34,571 nucleotides of DNA from an uncultured Lachnospiraceae bacterium (GTDB taxonomy: Bacteria > Bacillota > Clostridia > Lachnospirales > Lachnospiraceae), in the NCBI GenBank assembly GCA_947629525.1, contig CANREB010000027.1, positions 1-34,571 on the forward strand, given 5' to 3'. Shown here one piece after another: positions 23,768 to 30,731 of the stretch. Within the stretch, counting starts at the first letter, position 1, and the number at the start of each line of letters is the position of its first letter. The position numbers and the translations under genes are program-made. The notes beneath the pieces are model-generated. The model did not search any database, was not told where the DNA came from, and was given only the letters and a program-made list of their open reading frames with translations.

Positions 23768-25228
23768 TTATTCCGTAAAAGCATAAAACGCAGGTTTTTT
23801 CTCATAATTTTCATCAAACAGAAGCGGGCATTCGGGAAGTCCTGTCGTGTTACCTCCGCCTATATTTGAGCGGCTCTGCAGCCACGACAGATGATCTGCC
23901 GTTCCCCAGAAAGTAAGTGACGTTACATTGACGCCGTCCTCACTGCTTGCCGACTTCAGCGCCTGATATATCGCTCCATAGCGCTTTGCCTGCTCTTCAT
24001 ATTCCTTTTCCTTTGCCTCTTGGCTTCCGTCGTAGCCTTCGCTTGATTTCATATCAAACTCCGTTATCTGGATGTTACCCACAACATCGGCATAATCGTG
24101 GATAGCCGTCTCTATATCTGAAAGAGCCGGCCATTCCATATTGTAATGGCCCTGCATTCCCATAGCGTCTATGCGCGTGCCTTCTGCCGACTGTACTGCC
24201 TTGATAAGTTCGATAATGCCTTCCTTTTTGTTTGCCATGCATTCGTTGTAATCATTGTAGTAAAGTTCCAAATCCGCAGGCGCATATTTGTTGGCATAAA
24301 TAAATGCGTTTATTATATATTCATTGCTCTGATATACATGCCACCAGCTTGAATTATTACCATGAGTGTCGTTTGAAAGCGGCTCATTGGGATTTTCACT
24401 GTCTGTGCGGTATGTTCCGGTTGCGTCGCTGACCGCTTCGTTGACTACATCCCATCCGTAAAACATACCCTTGTACTTGCTGTCCTCGCCCGTATAATGC
24501 GTAAGCATCGTGCGTATGTACCATTCAAGGCGCTTATTCATCGTATCCTTGTCCACATACGGCTTGGTCTTGTCATAGTCCTCATGAAAAAACCATTCGG
24601 GCGTCTGCGAATGCCATACAAGTACATGTCCTCTTACTTTGAGCGCATTGTCAGGATTTTTCTCATTCCACTGCAGTATTTTGTCAAGCATCATATCCGC
24701 TCTTGTAAAGTTCATCTTCGGCACTGTTATCGTTTCGCCGTTAAGCTCTGCCTCTGCAGTGCCCGGACATACGGCATTGCTGTAATTAAACATCGAATCG
24801 GGCTTTAGTTCATTACCGAACGTCACGGCATTAAAGTGCGTCGTAACTATATCCCACACATTCTCATTATTCAGTTCAGAGCTTGTCACTGCCGCGCCGA
24901 CATAGCAGTCAAGCTCTTTTGTCACGGCATCTCTCAGACGCACGTCATCTGCTTCATTGACATCGGACTGCATTTCGCTGCTCTCCTGCGTGCCTGTTTC
25001 GGTAGTTTCCGATTCCATAGTTTCCGTACCCCCTGCACTCTCTTCATTCTCTGCAATTTCTGTGTTCTTTATACTCTCGGTATTCTCCACGCTCTCTGTC
25101 TGCTGTTCATCCGTGTTTGCTTCTTTGCCGCCTGCCGAACAGCCCGCAAGCGCCATTGCCGTCATAAGCATTGCCGCCGTACAGCTCATCGCCTTTATTG
25201 CGACGCCTTTTTTTGATTTTTTTATCAT
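23768..25228 (-). CDS. GH10 endo-beta-1,4-xylanase lipoprotein
   Basis: 486 aa. The lipoprotein signal ends at MALAGC (C30). A Thr/Glu/Ser-rich linker (about 35-92) holds imperfect repeats of the type ENTES. The GH10 barrel (about 95-486) shows HVLVWHSQTP at 201-210, the acid/base E264 in WDVVNEAVSD and the nucleophile E390 in ITEFDM, and LTFWGTADHLSWL near the end. It should cut xylan at the cell surface. AAAGGAG lies nine bases before the start. It is divergent from an AraC regulator, and its own promoter has a TATAAT box without a recognisable -35, which fits activator dependence. Confidence 0.95.
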   Translation of the reverse strand: MIKKSKKGVAIKAMSCTAAMLMTAMALAGCSAGGKEANTDEQQTESVENTESIKNTEIAENEESAGGTETMESETTETGTQESSEMQSDVNEADDVRLRDAVTKELDCYVGAAVTSSELNNENVWDIVTTHFNAVTFGNELKPDSMFNYSNAVCPGTAEAELNGETITVPKMNFTRADMMLDKILQWNEKNPDNALKVRGHVLVWHSQTPEWFFHEDYDKTKPYVDKDTMNKRLEWYIRTMLTHYTGEDSKYKGMFYGWDVVNEAVSDATGTYRTDSENPNEPLSNDTHGNNSSWWHVYQSNEYIINAFIYANKYAPADLELYYNDYNECMANKKEGIIELIKAVQSAEGTRIDAMGMQGHYNMEWPALSDIETAIHDYADVVGNIQITEFDMKSSEGYDGSQEAKEKEYEEQAKRYGAIYQALKSASSEDGVNVTSLTFWGTADHLSWLQSRSNIGGGNTTGLPECPLLFDENYEKKPAFYAFTE

Positions 25229-25306
25229 TGATATTATCTCCTTTCATAGTACGACATATTTTTATTATAGGCAACAGGCTTTTGGTTTTCATCCTGTTTT
25301 TTGCTT

Positions 25307-25325
25307 TTTGCCTCCCACTATTTGC
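25307..25325 (-). promoter_or_regulatory. Candidate AraC box upstream of the GH10 gene
   Basis: On the minus strand GCAAATAG-TGGG-AGGCAAA. The same two half-sites occur in opposite orientation at 25420-25434 without the four-base insert. The box lies about 45 bases upstream of a TATAAT on the xylanase side. Confidence 0.4.
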
Positions 25326-25386
25326 TTTTTAATCCGTTTTTTGTATACTTTTTCATATTTTTCAAAATATTATCAGCTTTGTATAA

Positions 25387-25415
25387 TTTACTTTTTGTGC
25401 AATATGTGGTAAAAT
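25387..25415 (+). promoter_or_regulatory. Probable promoter of the araC-type gene
   Basis: TTTACT (25387-25392), 17 bases, TAAAAT (25410-25415). The predicted start falls inside the GCAAATAGAGGCAAA box at 25420-25434, which suggests autoregulation. Confidence 0.5.
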
Positions 25416-25419
25416 AGTC

Positions 25420-25434
25420 GCAAATAGAGGCAAA
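25420..25434 (+). promoter_or_regulatory. Candidate AraC box at the regulator's own promoter
   Basis: GCAAATAGAGGCAAA, containing the two half-sites found inverted at 25307-25325, about 100 bases away. Binding here would cover the transcript start of the regulator gene. Confidence 0.4.
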
Positions 25435-25460
25435 TTGCCAAGAATGGGATGTAGATTTAT

Positions 25461-26390
25461 ATGTCTGTTAAGAATATTGACTTTTATACAGTAAACAGCG
25501 ATTTCTCAGGTAAGCGCACCATGGCAGATGAGAAGCATGAGATAGTCGAACATTTGGAAGGCTGCGCTATACGTATATGGTACAATAATCAGAACGTATG
25601 CTTTGACACACACTGGCATACCGATATCGAGATAATCGTGCCTGTTGAAAACTGGTATGACGCTACCGTGGAAGATGAATATTTTCATATCGAGCCGGGC
25701 GATATTATGATAATACCGTCAGGCGCGCTTCATTCTTTAAAAGCGCCCGACAAGGGAATGCGTTTTGTATTTCTGCTTGATATATCTTCCATTGCATCGA
25801 TTCATGGATTTTCGGAAGTCGAGACAATGCTTTCGTCGCCGATGCATGTTACAAAGACAGCATTTCCACATATTTATGACGATGTACATTCAATTCTTGC
25901 GCAGATACGAGACGAATATTTCGGCAAAGAACCGTTTTATGAGCTTACTATTTTTTCACTGCTTCTGAATATGTTCGTCACTATCAGCAGAAATCAGCTC
26001 AGCAATATTGAAGCGTTCTCAGGCGCACGCATATACAAGCAGCAGGAATATGTGAATAAATTCAACAATATCATGGGATATATCGACGAGCATTATATGG
26101 AAGATTTTACCCTTGACGATATCGCTTCCGCCGTCGGCTTCAGCAAATACCACTTTTCAAGGCTTTTTAAGCAGTACACGGGATTTACTTTCTGTTCGTA
26201 CATATGCCACCGCAGGATAAAAGTGGCTGAAAAGCTGCTTGAGCAGCCTGACCTCTCTATAACGGAAATAGCCATGAGAGCCGGATTTCCCAGTATTTCA
26301 ACATTTAACAGGGTATTCCGTAAGCAGAAAAACTGTTCTCCGACGGAATACCGTGATAAAAATAACAGGCTGAGACATCTGTATGTATGA
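25461..26390 (+). CDS. AraC-family transcriptional regulator (cupin + double HTH)
   Basis: 309 aa. The N-terminal cupin-like ligand domain (about 35-110; DTHWHTDIEIIVPV, HIEPGDIMIIPSGALHSL) is of the sugar-sensing AraC type. The C-terminal DNA-binding domain (about 197-300) has two helix-turn-helix units: DFTLDDIASAVGFSKYHFSR, then SITEIAMRAGFPSISTFNR, ending with the usual SPTEYR. It is divergent from the xylanase gene and most likely activates it in response to a plant sugar; control of the neighbouring GH5 and GH9 genes is possible. Only a weak ribosome binding site (GGGATG) precedes the start, so translation may be low. Confidence 0.9.
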   Translation: MSVKNIDFYTVNSDFSGKRTMADEKHEIVEHLEGCAIRIWYNNQNVCFDTHWHTDIEIIVPVENWYDATVEDEYFHIEPGDIMIIPSGALHSLKAPDKGMRFVFLLDISSIASIHGFSEVETMLSSPMHVTKTAFPHIYDDVHSILAQIRDEYFGKEPFYELTIFSLLLNMFVTISRNQLSNIEAFSGARIYKQQEYVNKFNNIMGYIDEHYMEDFTLDDIASAVGFSKYHFSRLFKQYTGFTFCSYICHRRIKVAEKLLEQPDLSITEIAMRAGFPSISTFNRVFRKQKNCSPTEYRDKNNRLRHLYV

Positions 26391-26412
26391 TATTACTATA
26401 TATGATATTACT
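26387..26412. repeat. Short direct repeat overlapping the AraC gene stop
   Basis: ATGATATTACT occurs at 26387-26397 and 26402-26412 with a period of 15 bases. The first copy contains the stop codon. No hairpin terminator is visible between this gene and the convergent GH5 gene. Confidence 0.4.
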
Positions 26413-26451
26413 GACTGCGCTTGTATTTATTACCGCCAAAATCGTTTAGTT

Positions 26452-27591
26452 TTATTGTTCGGCATATTTTATGAGCGCATCCGCTATCTCCTGCGAATAC
26501 CATGTACAGTTTTTCCTGTCAAATATTCCGAATTTTTCACCTGAATCGGAATAGTTGCCGTTATCCCACCAAACGCATTTTATACCGTACCCGTTCATAA
26601 TTTCCATATAGTCGGCAAGCCACTTTATTATTTCCTGAGTGTTCTGCGTTTCCTTGCCATCCGCATCCGTATATGTCTTGTTTACCGCACCAAACTCCGT
26701 AACTATAACGGGGATTTTATTTTCGATCAAATTCGTGTTCAACTGGTCTGCCGCCCACTTTATATCCTTTTTGAGCGATCCGTTCCACACGTTTACGCTG
26801 CCGCTTTCAGGCTCGTAGGTAAAGAAATACGGTGTGTACAGATGAGCCGACACCATTACGTACTTATCATCGGGCACTTCAAGCTCCGTTATTGTCTGTG
26901 CCGTGACAGAATTACCATACGGACATATGATAAGACATCTTGTGGCGTTTTCACCGCCTGCTGCGCGGACAGTGTCCACAAACACTTTATTAAGCTCATT
27001 TACAGCGGCGCGTCCTTCGGCTGTTCCGCCCGACCATTCCTCGGGTGTCCCTTTCATACGCGGCTCATTCATTCCCTCAAACAGCAGATGATAATCATAT
27101 TCGGCAAATCTTGCGGAAAGCTGCTTCCATATCGCCGCAAGCTCCGCTTTTGTCTCGTCAAGTCCTTCTGTCTGGGGTTTTAGCCAGAAATCTGGTTCAT
27201 GATGCGTGTCCAGTATGACGAACATCTCTTCCGTATAAGCGTAATCCACTACCTCGGCGACACGCTCAAGCCATTCATTGTCTATGGCATAATCAGGCGC
27301 CGCGCCTATATGCTCACTCCACGTTACGGGAATACGCACTGTATTAAATCCCTGTGTGCGGACGGCATCTATCATTTCTTTTGTCGTCTTAGGATTTTGC
27401 CAGTATGTCTCATCGTCTGACGGGTTGGGCGCTCCCCATGCGTCAAACGTATTTCCCAAATTCCACCCTGCATTCATTTCTGACAGCACATCTTTTGCCG
27501 TCGGTTTCCTTAATATCATCATTATCACTCCTACAACTGCTATAACGATTATCACGGCTATAGCTATAACTATGGTCCTTTTCTTTTTCAT
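26452..27591 (-). CDS. Membrane-anchored GH5 cellulase-type glycoside hydrolase
   Basis: 379 aa from the ATG at 27591. A longer frame begins with GTG inside the upstream gene and is rejected because the ATG start gives a clean KKKR-hydrophobic anchor (residues 5-27). The GH5 barrel follows: AGWNLGNTFDAWG at 41-53, TVRIPVTW at 84-91, DTHHEPD at 128-134, the acid/base E176 in FEGMNEPR, H250 and Y252 in AHLYTPY, and the nucleophile E299 in VTEFGA. It should cut beta-1,4-glucan or a related chain at the outer membrane face. AAAGGAG lies 14 bases upstream, a long spacing. The gene follows a U32-family gene by 31 bases and is probably in its operon. Confidence 0.92.
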   Translation of the reverse strand: MKKKRTIVIAIAVIIVIAVVGVIMMILRKPTAKDVLSEMNAGWNLGNTFDAWGAPNPSDDETYWQNPKTTKEMIDAVRTQGFNTVRIPVTWSEHIGAAPDYAIDNEWLERVAEVVDYAYTEEMFVILDTHHEPDFWLKPQTEGLDETKAELAAIWKQLSARFAEYDYHLLFEGMNEPRMKGTPEEWSGGTAEGRAAVNELNKVFVDTVRAAGGENATRCLIICPYGNSVTAQTITELEVPDDKYVMVSAHLYTPYFFTYEPESGSVNVWNGSLKKDIKWAADQLNTNLIENKIPVIVTEFGAVNKTYTDADGKETQNTQEIIKWLADYMEIMNGYGIKCVWWDNGNYSDSGEKFGIFDRKNCTWYSQEIADALIKYAEQ

Positions 27592-27622
27592 AACAGCGCT
27601 TTCTGCTCCTTTCAGCTTGCTT

Positions 27623-28507
27623 TTATTTTTTTGCCGTAAGCTTTCCAAGCTCTTTGGCGATATGCTCACGGCACTCTTCCTTTACCAGAAAATACAGGTA
27701 TGTGTCAAGTACATACTGCTGAGGCATCCCGCGCCCCGCAATCTTAAAATTCACGAAGCCCCGCTCAATGTATTTCCCTATTTCTTCATTCGAGATAAAA
27801 GCAGGGCGTTTCCTGCACTCTTCAAAAGTCTTATTGGGGTTGGCATTCGGGCAGGGAAAAATGTCCTTTACGTCAAATTCAAGCTGCGCCCTTGACTGCT
27901 GTGCGTAATGCTCCGCTCTTCTTGTACAGCCCGGCGTACATACTTCGTTCACAAGGATTTCTATTCTATCCGCGCGGCTCTCCAGTTCCTGCAGTACCTT
28001 TTCATTGTGATTCAGGTCATAATCAAGTACCACAAGGAAATAACCTTTGTCAAGTTCATCAAGCACACGCCCTTTATCCGTTATCCGCTTTGTGGTGGAT
28101 GAAATCAGGGGAAAGCGAGGGTACTCGCGCCGTATATAGTCTTCCAACACTTGGGAATTTACAAGTACCTGATTTAGTCCGTTGTCCGCAAGCCGCATTA
28201 TAAGGTTGCAGTATGTATCGTAAACGTGCTTCTCTTCAAGGACTGAGTTTGTCCATGTAAATCTTACGGGTACTCCCTTGCTGTTGTATAGCTTCAGAGT
28301 CGCCTCAATATCCCGTTTACCCGCAATTCCCATTACCACGCGACCGCCGTTCCAAACTGCTCCCGGAAATGTTCCGTAGACCGAACCTATCCTGTAACCT
28401 TCGCGGAAATATTCGGGATGCTGCTCCATCAGCGTGATAAGCGCATAATTTAACTGCCTGAAATAGCAAAATCCCGGCAAATGCCAAAAAACCTCTTTTG
28501 CTGCCAT
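27623..28507 (-). CDS. U32-family protein B (Fe-S TIM-barrel type)
   Basis: 294 aa. I assign it to the peptidase U32 family because the segment FVNFKIAGRGMPQQYVLDTYLYFLV near the C-terminus matches the family's FKIEGR-type signature and the N-terminal half has the expected barrel pattern. Four cysteines (C190, C194, C219, C231) fit the 4Fe-4S pattern known from UbiU/UbiV/RlhA; the first two lie in CTPGCTRRAEHY. There is no signal peptide. AGGGAG precedes the start. It is a close paralog of the gene just upstream (shared SKGV-VR-T-TN, DNG-N-VLV, YIRR-YP-F, SST-K and LVVLDY). The function is unknown; U32 members include peptidases and RNA or ubiquinone hydroxylases. Confidence 0.72.
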   Translation of the reverse strand: MAAKEVFWHLPGFCYFRQLNYALITLMEQHPEYFREGYRIGSVYGTFPGAVWNGGRVVMGIAGKRDIEATLKLYNSKGVPVRFTWTNSVLEEKHVYDTYCNLIMRLADNGLNQVLVNSQVLEDYIRREYPRFPLISSTTKRITDKGRVLDELDKGYFLVVLDYDLNHNEKVLQELESRADRIEILVNEVCTPGCTRRAEHYAQQSRAQLEFDVKDIFPCPNANPNKTFEECRKRPAFISNEEIGKYIERGFVNFKIAGRGMPQQYVLDTYLYFLVKEECREHIAKELGKLTAKK

Positions 28508-28529
28508 CTTCTATCTCCCTTCCTGATTT

Positions 28530-29480
28530 TTACTGCCATTTTGACGGTCTTGGTTTTGCCACTGTGATCAGCTTGTTTGCCGCCAGACTGTTGAGCAGCG
28601 TTGTCGTGGCATCGACTCTGTATTCGGGACGTATGAGATAGTGGCAGTATACTTCCATAATATAAAAGAGATTTGCCGTCCTTCCTTCCAGTTTAAAGTT
28701 CGTAAATCCCATAGGCACATATTTTTCCCAGATATCGTCGGGCGACACATATGTGCAGTAGCTCTGTATCGTGCTGAACTCATTGTGCTCCCCGTAATCG
28801 CAGTGCCAAGGCTCAAGTGGTATCTGCCTGTCGGGGGTGCGTATCCGGTTTTTGAGCATGATGCGCTGATTTTTGGCTTCATTCTCGTAATGTTTGCCGC
28901 GTCTTGGACATTCCGGCTGGCATACGGCGTTTACCAAAATCTCGCAGCGCCCTTTATCTTCTATCTTTTCCAGTTCATCAAATTTATTGTTGAAATTGTA
29001 ATCGAGGACTACAAGGTGATAGTCTTTGCGCAGTTCCTCATTCACTAAATCGATGCTGCGTATTTCTTTGCATGTAGAGCTGTTTATCTTAAAACCCGGA
29101 TATGTCCTGCGTATATATTCTTCCAAAAGCGGTGATACTACAAGGACGCCGTTCATTCCGTTATCAGCCGCTTTCATACAGAAGTTGCAGTATGGGTCTT
29201 TTAGATCTTCTTCATCTATGAACATATTAGTGTAGGTATAGCGCACTGACACTCCTTTTGAGTTGATGCTTTTGATGGCGTTCTCGATAAAGCCTGCGTC
29301 GCACTGGTCGTTTGGCGAGCGTCTGCCTCCGTTCCACAATGACATCGGAAATTCCCCAAAAAATGATGCGATCTTTACGCCTTCCCTGAAATAGTGAGGG
29401 CGCTTTTCAAGCATTGAAAGCAGCACCATATTGAGTGCCAAATTCTGCCGCAGACCCGGCAGGTGAAAATTGACTTCCAT
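28530..29480 (-). CDS. U32-family protein A (Fe-S TIM-barrel type)
   Basis: 316 aa from the ATG at 29480; AAAGG lies nine bases upstream, while the ATG at 29489 abuts it. Same architecture as the next gene: FFGEFPMSLWNGGR, SINSKGVSVRYTYTN, PYCNFCMKAADNGMNGVLVV, and the U32-like FTNFKLEGRTANLFYIMEVY near the C-terminus. The four-cysteine set is C187, C191, C227 and C242, starting in CQPECPRRGKHY. Spacing to the paralog is 22 bases, so they are co-transcribed, and the pair may form a heterodimer as UbiU and UbiV do (inference). It is about 20 residues longer than its paralog, mainly between the second and third cysteines and at the C-terminus. Confidence 0.72.
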   Translation of the reverse strand: MEVNFHLPGLRQNLALNMVLLSMLEKRPHYFREGVKIASFFGEFPMSLWNGGRRSPNDQCDAGFIENAIKSINSKGVSVRYTYTNMFIDEEDLKDPYCNFCMKAADNGMNGVLVVSPLLEEYIRRTYPGFKINSSTCKEIRSIDLVNEELRKDYHLVVLDYNFNNKFDELEKIEDKGRCEILVNAVCQPECPRRGKHYENEAKNQRIMLKNRIRTPDRQIPLEPWHCDYGEHNEFSTIQSYCTYVSPDDIWEKYVPMGFTNFKLEGRTANLFYIMEVYCHYLIRPEYRVDATTTLLNSLAANKLITVAKPRPSKWQ

Positions 29481-29616
29481 CGTTATCATCCTTTCGTAGT
29501 GGCTCAGCGCTTTTACGGTTTTGCACGTAATGCACTTTTTTAATATTTTACCATATACGTGGGGATAATTCTACTAGAAATGTTCGGGAAGTTGTTTTTA
29601 CCCATTCATAGGTTCA

Positions 29617-29760
29617 TCAGAAATAATCAGACTTCTCATTCTGTATACTCTCTGTTGGTTCTGCTGCCGTACCGGAACAACCTGACAACAGAATACAGGC
29701 ATATATCAGCACCCCCAACACAAACATCATTTTTGAAACGCTCATTTCCATAATTTCCAT
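29617..29760 (-). CDS. Small lipoprotein (47 aa)
   Basis: A short frame from the ATG at 29760 to a TGA at 29617. AAGGAG lies eight bases upstream. The product has a hydrophobic signal (MMFVLGVLIYACILLSGC) with a lipobox ending at C28, then only 19 hydrophilic residues (SGTAAEPTESIQNEKSDYF). It could be a real micro-lipoprotein, a peptide precursor, or the remnant of a longer lipoprotein cut by a stop. A competing ATG four bases upstream opens a 41-codon frame without any signal-like pattern and is less likely. It is divergent from the two-component genes. Confidence 0.5.
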   Translation of the reverse strand: MEIMEMSVSKMMFVLGVLIYACILLSGCSGTAAEPTESIQNEKSDYF

Positions 29761-29861
29761 ACATAATGCTCCTTAATCAACAATATTTTTCTTTTTACTG
29801 TTCTGTTAAATCAATGACAATTTTCATTATTCCTATTTTTGCCGCAATTTCAACCTTTCCT

Positions 29862-29934
29862 GCATGAAACGACATTTTTTGCCATTTTTTGATTATCTTT
29901 ATCCCAAAATCCATAGAAAAATGTCTTTTCATAC
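29862..29934. promoter_or_regulatory. Spaced 18-bp inverted repeat upstream of the two-component operon
   Basis: The left arm (29862-29879, GCATGAAACGACATTTTT) and the right arm (29917-29934) match in 16 of 18 positions when reversed. Arm centres are about 55 bases apart, close to five helical turns. The pair lies just upstream of the promoter of the LytTR gene and fits binding of two regulator dimers on one face. Confidence 0.5.
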
Positions 29935-29941
29935 ATTTCTA

Positions 29942-29970
29942 TTTATTTCCCTGCCCGAATGTTATATAAT
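29942..29970 (+). promoter_or_regulatory. Probable promoter of the two-component operon
   Basis: TTTATT (29942-29947), 17 bases, TATAAT (29965-29970). The -35 is poor, in keeping with activation from the upstream inverted repeat. It overlaps the ATG at 29959, which therefore is not the gene start. Confidence 0.45.
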
Positions 29971-30018
29971 TCTAATATTGCATATGGAAACAACCGTAAT
30001 ATGAATGGAATGATAAAA

Positions 30019-30726
30019 ATGCGAATACTTATCTGCGACGATGATGCTCTGATAGTTGAACAGTTAAAAAAATATTGTCAGGATTTTTTCGATAAAATAC
30101 ATGTAACCTGTCCGGAACTTGTCTGCTTTTCTGACGGGGAAACACTTCTTTCTGACGAGGGCGAAAAAGACATCCTTTTTCTTGACATAGAAATGCCCGG
30201 AATGAATGGTATCTATGTGGGCAAAGAACTGAAAAAGCATAATGAAAATCTCATTATTTTCATTGTGACATCATATTCAGAATACCTTGACGACGCGATG
30301 CGTTTTCATGTGTTCCGCTATCTGTCAAAGCCATTGGATAAACCGCGGTTTTTCCGAAATATGAAAGATGCTGTTGACTTGTATAACTCTATGACAGCCA
30401 AAATCCCAATCGAAACAAAACAGGGCGTTCACACTCTGCCCGCATCTTTTATTATAGCAGTAGAGGCTCATGGCAGGAAAGTGACGGTGCATACCACCCA
30501 ATGCGATTTTGAGTCTGTTCATACTATGGATTACTGGGAAAGGCTGCTTCCGAAAAATCGTTTTTTCCAAACACACCGCAGCTTTATTATCAATTTTGAG
30601 CATGTCACGGATTTTGACCATACGCTTGTCAATATGGCTGACAATCAGATTCATGCCTATCTGACAAAAAGGAAATACAGCGCATTTAAAGAAGCCTATC
30701 TTCTTTATCTTGAAAGTACGAGGTAA
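30019..30726 (+). CDS. LytTR-family response regulator (AgrA-like)
   Basis: 235 aa from the ATG at 30019 (MRILICDDD); in-frame ATGs at 30001 and 30010 are possible because no strong ribosome binding site decides. The receiver domain (1-115) has D8, D9, phosphoacceptor D56 in LFLDIEMPGMNG and K104 in YLSKPL. A LytTR DNA-binding domain follows (about 135-235; IIAVEAHGRKVTVHT, FFQTHRSFIINFEHV). These regulators bind spaced repeats upstream of target promoters. The kinase gene follows after five bases. No agrB, agrD or bacteriocin genes are nearby, so the input signal is not evident. Confidence 0.88.
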   Translation: MRILICDDDALIVEQLKKYCQDFFDKIHVTCPELVCFSDGETLLSDEGEKDILFLDIEMPGMNGIYVGKELKKHNENLIIFIVTSYSEYLDDAMRFHVFRYLSKPLDKPRFFRNMKDAVDLYNSMTAKIPIETKQGVHTLPASFIIAVEAHGRKVTVHTTQCDFESVHTMDYWERLLPKNRFFQTHRSFIINFEHVTDFDHTLVNMADNQIHAYLTKRKYSAFKEAYLLYLESTR

Positions 30727-30731
30727 ACCAA

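Larger units (their letters stand above)
29761..30018. other. Control region between the small lipoprotein and the two-component genes
   Basis: About 260 AT-rich bases with an 18-bp inverted repeat separated by 37 bases and a promoter-like TATAAT at 29965-29970. I see no further gene. Confidence 0.5.

Noticed and set aside
25080..25200. Repeat-like coding tract in the xylanase linker as a CRISPR or tandem repeat
   Set aside because: The units are imperfect, codon-based (ENTES-type) and in frame; this is a low-complexity linker.
27592..27669. GTG start extending GH5 into the U32 gene
   Set aside because: It would overlap the U32 coding end by 47 bases and hide the membrane anchor; the internal ATG fits better.
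29559..29753. 64-aa plus-strand frame
   Set aside because: Antisense to the small lipoprotein frame, no ribosome binding site and no signal or domain pattern.
29640..29766. 41-codon minus-strand frame from an ATG close to the ribosome binding site
   Set aside because: Only four bases separate AAGGAG from its ATG and the product has no pattern, whereas the overlapping frame gives a full lipoprotein signal.
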